A DNA stretch of 64,000 nt from Nocardia paucivorans NBRC 100373 (lineage in GTDB: Bacteria; Actinomycetota; Actinomycetes; Mycobacteriales; Mycobacteriaceae), in assembly GCF_000308675.1 (NCBI RefSeq), contig NZ_BAGE01000053.1, positions 237,340-301,339 on the forward strand. Reading direction: 5' to 3'. The notes under the pieces were generated by a model. That model did not search any database. It was not told the DNA's origin and saw only the letters and a list, made by a program, of their open reading frames with translations. Below are positions 34,696-42,595 of the stretch, piece by piece. A program made the translations under genes and the position numbers. Positions within the stretch are counted from its first letter, which is position 1, and each line of letters opens with the position of its first letter.

Positions 34696-34738
34696 CACGT
34701 ACCCGGCGCGACCACGGTGTGGTCGCGCCGGGTACGTG
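34696..34738 (+). terminator. Perfect 20-bp stem-loop
   Basis: Two perfectly complementary 20-base arms (34696-34715 and 34719-34738) are separated by a 3-base loop. There is no U-tract. It follows a short plus-strand frame that ends in a hydrophobic helix plus RRRR at 34664, and precedes the LLM gene. It is either a strong terminator for a remnant gene or a structured insulator. Confidence 0.65.
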
Positions 34739-34809
34739 AGGCGGGCTCCACACCGCGCGTAGGCTCGACACGATCATGGTGTCCCGCCGACGACGTTAGG
34801 AGCTTCGCC

Positions 34810-35721
34810 GTGCGAATCGGCATCCTGCTCACCGAGCCCTCCGGCCCCGACGGCCTACACCGGTTGACCGACGAACTGCAACGCACCGCCGACGAGGGTT
34901 TCGACTCGGCCTGGCTGTCGCATATCTTCGGCGCCGATGCCCTCACCGCGCTCGCCGTCGCCGGCAGCCGGGTGCCGGGAATCGAACTCGGCACCTCCGT
35001 GGTCCCTACCTACCCCCGGCACCCGGGCGCCCTCGCCCAGCAGGCGCGCACCACCGCGCTCGCGGTCGGCCCCGGTCGGCTCACGCTCGGGATCGGGCTG
35101 TCGCATCGGGTCGTCATCGAGAACATGTTCGGCTACGACTTCGAGCGCCCGGCCCGGTATATGAAGGAGTACCTGTCGATCCTCATCCCCCTGCTCGAGG
35201 GTGAGCAGGTGTCGTATTCGGGTGAGACCCTCCGCGCCGAGCTGGCGCTCACCGTGGGAAACGAGGACCGGATTCCGGTGCTCGTGGCGGCGCTGGGCCC
35301 CCGGTTGTTGAAACTGGCCGGTCGTCGCACCGCCGGCACCGTGCTGTGGATGACCGGCCCGGCCACCATTCGCGACCATATCGCGCCGACGATCACCGCG
35401 GCCGCCGCCGATGCGGACCGACCCGCCCCACGGGTGGTGTGCTCGCTTCCGGTGCTGGTCACCGACGATCCCGATGAGGCGCGGGAGAAGGCCGCGAAAA
35501 CCTTCGCGGTCTACGGGACGCTGCCCTCGTACCGGGCCATGATGGATCGGGAGGGAGTGGACGGTCCCGCGGATCTGGCGATCATCGGTTCGGAGGAACA
35601 GGTGTCCGCGCGCATCCGAGACATCTTCGACGCGGGCGCCACCGAATTCGTCGGGGCCGTATTCGACGGCGGCGCAGCGGCGGCCCGTACCCGGAAACTG
35701 CTCACCGATTTGCGGTCGTGA
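34810..35721 (+). CDS. LLM-class (luciferase-like) F420-dependent oxidoreductase
   Basis: A 303-residue luciferase-fold TIM-barrel protein of the F420-dependent type common in mycobacteria and nocardiae. Typical stretches are RIGILLTEPSG at the N-terminus, LGTSVVPTYPRHPGALAQQARTTA, LGIGLSHRVVIENMFG, and the C-terminal AIIGSEEQVSARIRDIFDAGATEF. It should reduce or oxidise a small molecule with F420H2; the substrate is unknown. The GTG at 34810 follows TAGGAGC. It is the first of four genes on the same strand leading into fatty-acid-type enzymes. Confidence 0.88.
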   Translation: MRIGILLTEPSGPDGLHRLTDELQRTADEGFDSAWLSHIFGADALTALAVAGSRVPGIELGTSVVPTYPRHPGALAQQARTTALAVGPGRLTLGIGLSHRVVIENMFGYDFERPARYMKEYLSILIPLLEGEQVSYSGETLRAELALTVGNEDRIPVLVAALGPRLLKLAGRRTAGTVLWMTGPATIRDHIAPTITAAAADADRPAPRVVCSLPVLVTDDPDEAREKAAKTFAVYGTLPSYRAMMDREGVDGPADLAIIGSEEQVSARIRDIFDAGATEFVGAVFDGGAAAARTRKLLTDLRS

Positions 35722-35795
35722 GCCGACCACCCAGCGGGACGGTGACAGTTACTGCTGGTACAACTGGCAACAGTCGTAGAACACGATGCGCTGAC

Positions 35796-35830
35796 GCGGC
35801 TCCCACCGGTACGGGCCGGGTGGGACCCGC
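35796..35830 (+). terminator. Stem-loop between the LLM and SDR genes
   Basis: Inverted repeat with arms GCGG-c-TCCCACC (35796-35807) and GGTGGGA-c-CCGC (35819-35830), one mismatch. It lies 75 bases after the LLM stop and 43 before the SDR start. Confidence 0.5.
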
Positions 35831-35872
35831 GGCCGGGTCGACGAGGACCCGTGGAACGAGAGGCTGATCGGC

Positions 35873-36643
35873 GTGGACAAGAGCGCCCTACAGAAATTGT
35901 TCGACCTGAGCGGACGGACCGCGATCATCACCGGGGGCACTCGGGGGATCGGGCGGACACTCGCGGAGGCCTTCGCCGCCGCGGGGGCGACGGTGGTGGT
36001 GGCGAGTCGCAATGCCGAAGCCTGCCGCGAAACCGAGACGCAACTGCGGGAATCGGGCGCCGAGGCCCTCGGTGTCGCAACCCACCTCGGGCGTGTCGAG
36101 GAGTTGCAGACGCTGGTGGACACCACCGTCGACCGGTTCGGTGGTATCGATATCGTGGTCAACAATGCGGCCAACGCGCTCGCCCAACAGCTGGGCAAGA
36201 TGACTCCCGAGGCCTTCGACAAATCGTTCGGGGTCAATGTGCGGGGGCCGTTGTTCCTGGTACAGGCCGCACTGCCGCAGCTACGGGCCAGTGCCCACGC
36301 CGCCGTCCTGAACTTCGTCTCGGTGGCGGCATTCCAATTCGCTCCCGCTCTGTCCCTGTACGCGGCCGGTAAGGCCGCGCTGGTATCGCTCACCCGGTCC
36401 ATGGCCGCCCAGTACGCCGACGACGGGATCCGCGTCAACGCGATGGCCCCAGGACCGGTGGACACCGATATGGTGCGCAAGAATCCGCCGGAGTTCATTG
36501 CCGCGATGGCCGAGCAGACCCTGCTGCGTCGGATCGCGAAACCCGAGGAGATGGTCGGCGCCGCGCTGTTGCTGTGCTCGGACGCGGGCAGTTACATCAC
36601 CGGGCAGACGTTCCTGGTCGACGGTGGCGCCGTCGCCCGCTGA
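35873..36643 (+). CDS. Short-chain dehydrogenase/reductase (FabG-like)
   Basis: A 256-residue classical SDR: GGTRGIGRTLAEAF (cofactor), NNAANALAQ (NNAG-like), LNFVSVAAF (catalytic serine), YAAGKAAL (YxxxK) and a typical C-terminus ITGQTFLVDGGAVAR. It should reduce or oxidise a hydroxyacyl or hydroxysteroid-like substrate. It starts at a GTG (35873) with GAGAGG upstream. The enoyl-CoA hydratase gene starts 24 bases after its stop, so the two probably serve consecutive steps of a beta-oxidation-like route. Confidence 0.9.
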   Translation: MDKSALQKLFDLSGRTAIITGGTRGIGRTLAEAFAAAGATVVVASRNAEACRETETQLRESGAEALGVATHLGRVEELQTLVDTTVDRFGGIDIVVNNAANALAQQLGKMTPEAFDKSFGVNVRGPLFLVQAALPQLRASAHAAVLNFVSVAAFQFAPALSLYAAGKAALVSLTRSMAAQYADDGIRVNAMAPGPVDTDMVRKNPPEFIAAMAEQTLLRRIAKPEEMVGAALLLCSDAGSYITGQTFLVDGGAVAR

Positions 36644-36667
36644 TCCGTCACCGCTTCCGGGAAAGGG

Positions 36668-37510
36668 ATGGTCGTGTCCGCTGTATCCGTCGAATATCTG
36701 TCCTCCGGTGTCGTCGTGCTGACCCTGGACCGTCCGCATCGACGCAATGCGCTGGATCCGCAGACGGTCGCCGAACTGCACACCGTATTGGACGACCTCA
36801 ACGGCAAACCGGAGGTTCGCGCGATCGTCATCACCGGCGCCGGGGACGGTTTCTGCTCCGGCGCCGACCTGAAGGCCAACCCTGAGGATTTCACCGCGAC
36901 CGACGCCGGCCCGACCGCCGCCCTGCTGGCCAGGGTCCGCACCCCGGTGGTTCGGACCCTGGCCACGCAGGAATTGATGGCGTCGGCCTTCGAGAAGATC
37001 CACCGGCTCCGGCAACCGGTGATCGCCGCGGTCAACGGCGCCGCCGTGGGCGGCGGTTTCGCCCTGGCCCTGGCCTGCGATATCCGTTACGCGAGCCCAA
37101 CGGCGACCTTCGGCGCGGTATTCATTCGGCACGGTATCTCCGCGTGCGATATGGGCACCAGCTATCACCTGCCGCGTCTGGTGGGCGCGTCCCGGGCGGC
37201 GGAGCTCATGTTGACCGGCCGGGTTTTCGACGCCGAGGAAGCCGTCCGTATCGGGCTGGTCCTCGAAACGGTCGACGCCGACGAATTGCTGCCCCGGGCG
37301 ATCACCAAGGCCGAGGAGATCGCGCGACACTCCCCGCTCGCGGTGTGGATGACGAAGGAAACCATGTGGCAGACCGTCGATTCCCCGAGTCTGCGACACG
37401 CCCTCGATATCGAGAACCGCACGCAGGTGATGTGTAGCGCCACCGGCGACCTCGACGCCTCCTTCGCCGCGTTCCGGGGCGGCGCCGCCACCGAATGGGG
37501 GCCGCTCTGA
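36668..37510 (+). CDS. Enoyl-CoA hydratase/isomerase family protein
   Basis: A 280-residue crotonase-fold enzyme. The oxyanion-hole segments are GAGDGFCSGADLKA (about 56-69) and AVNGAAVGGGFALALACDIRYAS. The residue after the second oxyanion strand region reads FIRHGISACDMGTSYHL, so the two hydratase glutamates of crotonase are not both obvious and the reaction (hydration, isomerisation or another) is open. The ATG at 36668 follows GGGAAAGGG. The end overlaps the kinase gene by 16 bases. Confidence 0.9.
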   Translation: MVVSAVSVEYLSSGVVVLTLDRPHRRNALDPQTVAELHTVLDDLNGKPEVRAIVITGAGDGFCSGADLKANPEDFTATDAGPTAALLARVRTPVVRTLATQELMASAFEKIHRLRQPVIAAVNGAAVGGGFALALACDIRYASPTATFGAVFIRHGISACDMGTSYHLPRLVGASRAAELMLTGRVFDAEEAVRIGLVLETVDADELLPRAITKAEEIARHSPLAVWMTKETMWQTVDSPSLRHALDIENRTQVMCSATGDLDASFAAFRGGAATEWGPL

Positions 37511-38184
37511 CCGATGAGCGCGGCACCGGCGACGACAGGGTGTCGCCGACACGTCTCGCGTCGCGGGTCCGGTCGACGGCGGGAACCGGCCGACGCCATC
37601 TGCTCGGCATCACCGGTCCCCCGGGCGCCGGTAAATCGACCCTGGCCGCGGAACTGGCCGCGGCCATCGGCCCGGCCGCACAGGTCGCCCCGATGGACGG
37701 TTTCCATCTGCGCACCCGCGAACTCGAGCGGCGGGGCGCGCTCGACCGCAAGGGCCGACCGGACACCTTCGACGTCACCGGCTTCCTGACCCGGTTGAAA
37801 AGGTTGCGCGATACGCCACCGGGTGAACCGGTGCCGTGGCCGGTCTACGATCGGGCCCTGCACGACCCGGTCCCGGACGCGCTGGTCTTCGACCGACATA
37901 CCATTGCGATCGTCGAAGGCAACTATCTGCTGTTGGACCGTCCGGGGTGGCGCGAGGTCCGTGAATATCTGGACGCGGTGTGGTATCTCGACGCCCCGGA
38001 GTCGCTGCTCGAACAGCGCCTGCTGCGGCGGCATACGGCCGGCGGGAAGACCGCGCGCCGAGCCCGCGCGATGGTCCGCGACAACGATCTGCCCAATGCC
38101 CGTCTGATCGCCGCCGGCCGGGACCGCGCCGATCTTCTGCTGCGCACCGGGGCGGACGGTTCGCTCAGGCGGGTAGTTCGTTGA
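37495..38184 (+). CDS. Nucleoside/nucleotide kinase family protein (uridine kinase/phosphoribulokinase fold)
   Basis: A P-loop kinase of up to 229 residues. Walker A is GITGPPGAGKSTLAAEL; the typical substrate segment is PMDGFHL followed by DRKGRPDTFDVTGF; and IVEGNYLLLDRPGWREV and LEQRLLRRH complete the uridine kinase/PRK pattern. Such proteins in actinobacteria are annotated as nucleoside or sugar kinases with unknown substrate. The ATG at 37495 overlaps the hydratase gene; a GTG at 37540 (VSPTRLASRVRS) fits the family N-terminus better and may be the true start. It converges with the PfkB gene, overlapping by 20 bases. Confidence 0.85.
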   Translation: MGAALTDERGTGDDRVSPTRLASRVRSTAGTGRRHLLGITGPPGAGKSTLAAELAAAIGPAAQVAPMDGFHLRTRELERRGALDRKGRPDTFDVTGFLTRLKRLRDTPPGEPVPWPVYDRALHDPVPDALVFDRHTIAIVEGNYLLLDRPGWREVREYLDAVWYLDAPESLLEQRLLRRHTAGGKTARRARAMVRDNDLPNARLIAAGRDRADLLLRTGADGSLRRVVR

Positions 38185-39043
38185 GGTGTCGCCCCCATTG
38201 CCGGGTGCCGAACGAGCGACACGACAGCGTCGCCACGGCCGAGGCGCGTCGGAGGGCGTCGACGAAATCGCCGCTGCGCGGGTAGTGGAAACAGAACGCC
38301 CCGTGCAGGATGTCCCCGGCGCCGAGGGTGTCGGCGCCGGGGACGGACACCACCTCGATCTCGCCGCGCCGACCGGCATCGGAATAGCGAATCGGCTCCG
38401 CGCCGCGGGTGATGGCGACCCGCGTGGGTCCGAGCGAATGCAGATGGTCGAATGGATCGTCGGCCGGATCGGGGTCGGGTGGGACGAAAGCGGCCGAGCA
38501 GATGGCGATATCGACCAGCGGTAGCAGTCGGGTGTGCACATCCTGCCACCGACCCGCGTCGAGCACCACCGGAACACCCGATTCCTTCGCGCAGCCCGCG
38601 ATACCCACCGCGAGCTCGGGGAGGTGTCCGTCGACGAGCACCAGGTCGGCGTCGGCGACATACGCGGCCCACTCGGGGTCGAAGGGCACGTGAACCCGGG
38701 AGGCGTCGAGCGAGACGATCGTTCGCGATTGCGCGCCGAGGGCGACGACAATGGACGACACCGGCGGCGGTTCGGTGCGCTCCGGTGCGGTGTCGACAAC
38801 CGTCACCCCGTGGGTGCGCAGATCACCGCGCACCACCTCGGCGAGATAATGGCGGCCCAGTGCGGTGAGCAGGGTCGGTGACACGCCGGACAGGATGGCG
38901 TGGGCGACCGCGGCATTGCCCGCCGGTCCACCCGCGCCCAGGAATTGATCCCTGGCCCGGGTTTTGGTGTCCTCGGCCGGGTAGCTGTCCACGGCGTAGG
39001 CGATATCCAGGGTGCTCAGTCCCACGAACAGTGCTGTGGCCAC
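38165..39043 (-). CDS. PfkB family carbohydrate kinase
   Basis: A 292-residue ribokinase-fold sugar kinase. The N-terminal GAGGPAGNAAVAHAIL motif and the C-terminal PGADTLGAGDILHGAF motif, with its catalytic aspartate, are intact. The sugar or nucleoside cannot be read from the sequence. The start is six bases downstream of the acyl-CoA carboxylase stop on the same strand, so the two are co-transcribed even though no functional link is obvious. Confidence 0.9.
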   Translation of the reverse strand: MATALFVGLSTLDIAYAVDSYPAEDTKTRARDQFLGAGGPAGNAAVAHAILSGVSPTLLTALGRHYLAEVVRGDLRTHGVTVVDTAPERTEPPPVSSIVVALGAQSRTIVSLDASRVHVPFDPEWAAYVADADLVLVDGHLPELAVGIAGCAKESGVPVVLDAGRWQDVHTRLLPLVDIAICSAAFVPPDPDPADDPFDHLHSLGPTRVAITRGAEPIRYSDAGRRGEIEVVSVPGADTLGAGDILHGAFCFHYPRSGDFVDALRRASAVATLSCRSFGTRQWGRHLNELPA

Positions 39044-39049
39044 GCCGGA

Positions 39050-42000
39050 TCACCGGAATCCGGGCCGGGAATCGGCCAGGCGGGCGATCCATCTGCGGGT
39101 ATCGGCCGGGTCGATCACATCATCGAGTTCGAAGGTGGTGGCCGCGGTGAGCGCCTTTCCATGGGCGTATGCGGTCTCCACCAGCCGGTCGAACAGTTCG
39201 GCCCGCTCCCGGGGATCGGTGATCTCCTCGAGTTGTTTGCGGAATCCGAGACGCACCGCGCCCTCGAGACCCATGGCACCGATCTCCCCGGTGGGCCAGG
39301 CGATGGTGAACTGCGGGGTGCGCAGGGATCCGGCCGCCATGGCCATGGCTCCCAGGCCGTAGGCCTTGCGCAGGATCACCATGCCGAACGGTGCGCTCAT
39401 TCGGGCCCCGGCCACGAACAGACGACCGAACCTCCGCACCGTGGCCTCCTGTTCGGCATCCGGGCCGACCATGAATCCCGGGGTGTCGCACAGGGACACC
39501 ACCGGCAGCCGGTGCTCTCGGCACAAGGTCAGGAAATCGGTGAGTTTGTCGGCGGCCGCACCGTCGATCGCCCCGCCGAGGTGTCGACAGTCGTTGGCGA
39601 ATACGCCGTAGGCGACCCCTTCCACCCGTATGAGCGCCGTGACGACCCCCACCCCGTAGTCGGGGCGCAGCTCCAGCACCATCCCCACATCGGCGATGGA
39701 TTCGAGAACTCGGCGCACATCGTAGGCGCGCAATCTGTTCTCCGGGACCGCCTGCCGGGCCGCTCGCGCATCGGGCGCCGCCCAATCGGGGATATCACCC
39801 TGGAAATACGACAGGTACCGGCGGGCCGTCGCCACCGCGTGCGCTTCGTCATCGGCCACGATATCGATGACGCCGTTGCGGCGCTGCACCTCGACCGGTC
39901 CGATGTCCTCGGGGCGGAAGACACCCAGCCCACCGCCTTCGATCATGGCCGGTCCACCCATCCCGATATTGGCATCGGGTGTTGCGATGATGACATCGCA
40001 TACTCCGGCCAGCGCGGCGTTCCCGGCGAAGCACCGGCCGGAGACGATCGCCACCAACGGCACCCGACCCCGCAGTTCGGCCAATGCCCGGAAGGTCGGC
40101 AGATCCAGGCCGGCGGTCCGCTGCCCGTCGAAATCTCCCGGCCGGCCCCCGCCGCCCTCGGTGAACAGGACGACCGGGATACCGCGGCGGGCGGCGATAT
40201 CGAGGAGCCGATCGGTTTTGGCGTGGCCGTTCAGTCCCTGGGTGCCCGCCATCACCGTGTAGTCATAGGACAGCACCGCGACCTCGGCGGCGCGTCCGAA
40301 CAGGTCCGCGCCGACGGTCGCCAACCCGGCCACCAGACCGTCGGCCGGGGTATTGGCGATCAGATCCTCCTCGGTGCGGTGACCGCGTTGCGCGGCCACC
40401 GTCAGCGCCCCGTATTCGACGAAACTGCCCGCGTCCACCAGGTCGGCGATGTTCTCCCGCGCGGTGCGCCGATGCAGCGCGTGCCGTTTGGCGACGGCGG
40501 CCGGGCGGGCCTCGTCGAGGGTGATGTGGTGGCGTTGGTGCACCTGCGCCAGATCGTCACGGACGGTATCGAAATCCACCTCGTCGGCGACATCCACCGC
40601 GTCCGGGTCGGTGTCGACCGGACTCACCACCACCAAGGCGGTATCCGGACCGACGGTCTGTCCGGCCCGCACCAGCACCCGCTCGATCCGCACCGAATCG
40701 GGGGCGGCGACCACATGCTGCATCTTCATGGCCTCGAGCAACGCCACTTCTCCGCCTGCGGCCACCGTCGCCCCCACCACGGCCGTCTCGACCACGACAC
40801 CGGTCATCCCCGCGCGAATCGTCTCGTGGTCGGACTCCGGGTCGGAGTCGGCGGCCGGTGCCGAAATACCGGCCGAGACCAACAGGCGCGGCAGTCGTTC
40901 GGCCAGATGATCGGTGGTCACCTCCCCGTTCAGTCGGTCGTCGGCCAATAGCGCGCGCAGCATCCCCAGATTCGTGTCGACACCCACGAGGACGAATTCG
41001 TCCAACGCCGCTCGGGCCTTGCGCAATGCGGCGGACAGGTCGACGCGAGAGTGCACGACCACCTTGGCGAGGAGGGAATCGAATCGCGGGTTCACCGTCT
41101 CACCCGGCCGTAGATGGGTGTCCACACGCACCCCGGGTCCGGTCGGCGGGGTGAAGGCGGTCAACGTGCCCGCGGTCGGACGCACCGAACCGTCGGCGGC
41201 CAGGGACTCGGCATTGACGCGAACCTGGACGGCGACACCGTGGGCGGGCGCAACGGTGTCGGAGGACCCCTCACCGGAATCCGAGCGCACCCCGTCCGGG
41301 AGACCCAGCTCCTCGATACCGGCGCCTCGAGCGATCGCGAACTGGACCGCGACCAGATCGACCCCGGTGACCTCCTCGGTAACCGTATGCTCCACCTGGA
41401 TTCGCGGGTTCACCTCGAGGAAGACGAAACGTTGTCCCGAAACGAGGAATTCGACCGTGGCCACCCCACGGTAGTCGACCCCGGCGCAGACCCGCACCGC
41501 GGCCTCGTGCAGCGCCCGCCTCAACTCGGACGAAAGATGCTGCGCCGGAGCGATTTCCACGACCTTCTGATGTCGGCGCTGCAAACTGCAATCCCGGTCG
41601 CCCAGCGCCAGCGCCACCGTCCCCGACGCTCCGGGCGCGGCGACGACCTGAACTTCGATATGCCGCGGTGCGGGCATCAAGGCTTCGGCATAGACCGCCG
41701 GATCACCGAAACCTAGTTCCGCTTCGGCCACACACGCCCGGTAGGCGTCGTCGAGCGCGTCCGCGCTACGCACCTCGCGCATACCGCGCCCGCCACCACC
41801 GGCGAGCGCCTTGATCATGATGCCGTCGGACCGCTCGGCGAAAAAGGCCCGCACCTGTTCCACGTCGGCCGGTCCCTCGACGGCGGGTAGTACGGGTACA
41901 CCGACGGCCCGCGCGGTGGCGCGGGCGGTGGACTTGTCGCCGAACAACTCCAGCGCCGCCGGATCCGGGCCGATGAAGGACAGGCCGGCCTTCGCGCACA

Positions 42001-42306
42001 GGCGCGCGAATTCGGCGTGCTCGCTGAGGAATCCGTAACCCGGATGGATCAGATCGGCGCCCGCTTCCCTGGCCGCGGCGACAATGGCCTCCCGGTCGAG
42101 GTAGGCGGCGACCCCGGCACCCGGCAGAGGTACTGCTTCATCGGCTGCCCGCACATGCGCGCCCGCCGTGTCGTCGGTGGAGTACACCGCGATCGTGCGC
42201 AGACCGAGTTCCCGAGCGGTGCGCATGATCGTACGGCGATTTCGGCTCGATTGGCCACGAGAACCGCAGGCCGGTCGTTCCCGGTCTTCGCCTTCAGCGC
42301 CGTCAT
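39050..42306 (-). CDS. Single-chain biotin-dependent acyl-CoA carboxylase with an N-terminal frameshift
   Basis: A fused enzyme of about 1085 codons: biotin carboxylase (ATP loop GGGGRGMREV, EVNPRIQVEHTVTEEVTG), a biotin carrier domain (EAMKMQHVVA, biotinyl-lysine in AMKM) and a DtsR-type carboxyltransferase (about 600-1080, with SVCDTPGFMVG-like LCDTPGFMVGPDAE). This layout matches single-chain long-chain acyl-CoA carboxylases. The true N-terminus is MTALKAK...VLVANRAEIAVR from the ATG at 42306, but it is one base out of frame with the rest: near 42230 the text GTACGATCATG lacks one base needed to continue into IMRTARELGLRTIAVYS. Either the gene is freshly broken, frameshifting occurs, or the base is a sequence error. 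Confidence 0.85.
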
Positions 42307-42595
42307 CCATCACCCTCTACTTCACGGTCGCGCATCTGCGGGCCGGGCCGACTCCGCCGGCCGATACCCGTTCTCGCCCCTCCGATCGGGGGGAGCGCCA
42401 CCGGTGACACGATACCGGCGAGGGCGCACTCGCCGACCGCACCGGTGACCACGTGGGACGCTTCGCAGCGGTCGGCACCACAGCCGTATCGCTTCGGCGA
42501 CCACCCACCGACCGCGCCGCCCGCATCGCCGCCCGCATCGATGAACACCCCCCATCCGAGTGGCCGGAGACAACCGGCCGATATTCGTGCGGGGA
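42307..42595. other. Intergenic region between carboxylase and transporter genes
   Basis: About 290 bases with no supported gene. It must contain the promoter of the carboxylase operon, since the upstream transporter ends at 42596. I see no strong terminator or promoter consensus. Confidence 0.35.

Noticed and set aside
39050..42306. Calling the acyl-CoA carboxylase a plain pseudogene
   Set aside because: Only one base is affected and all active sites remain; a sequence error or recent event is equally likely, so it is listed as a coding gene with a frameshift.
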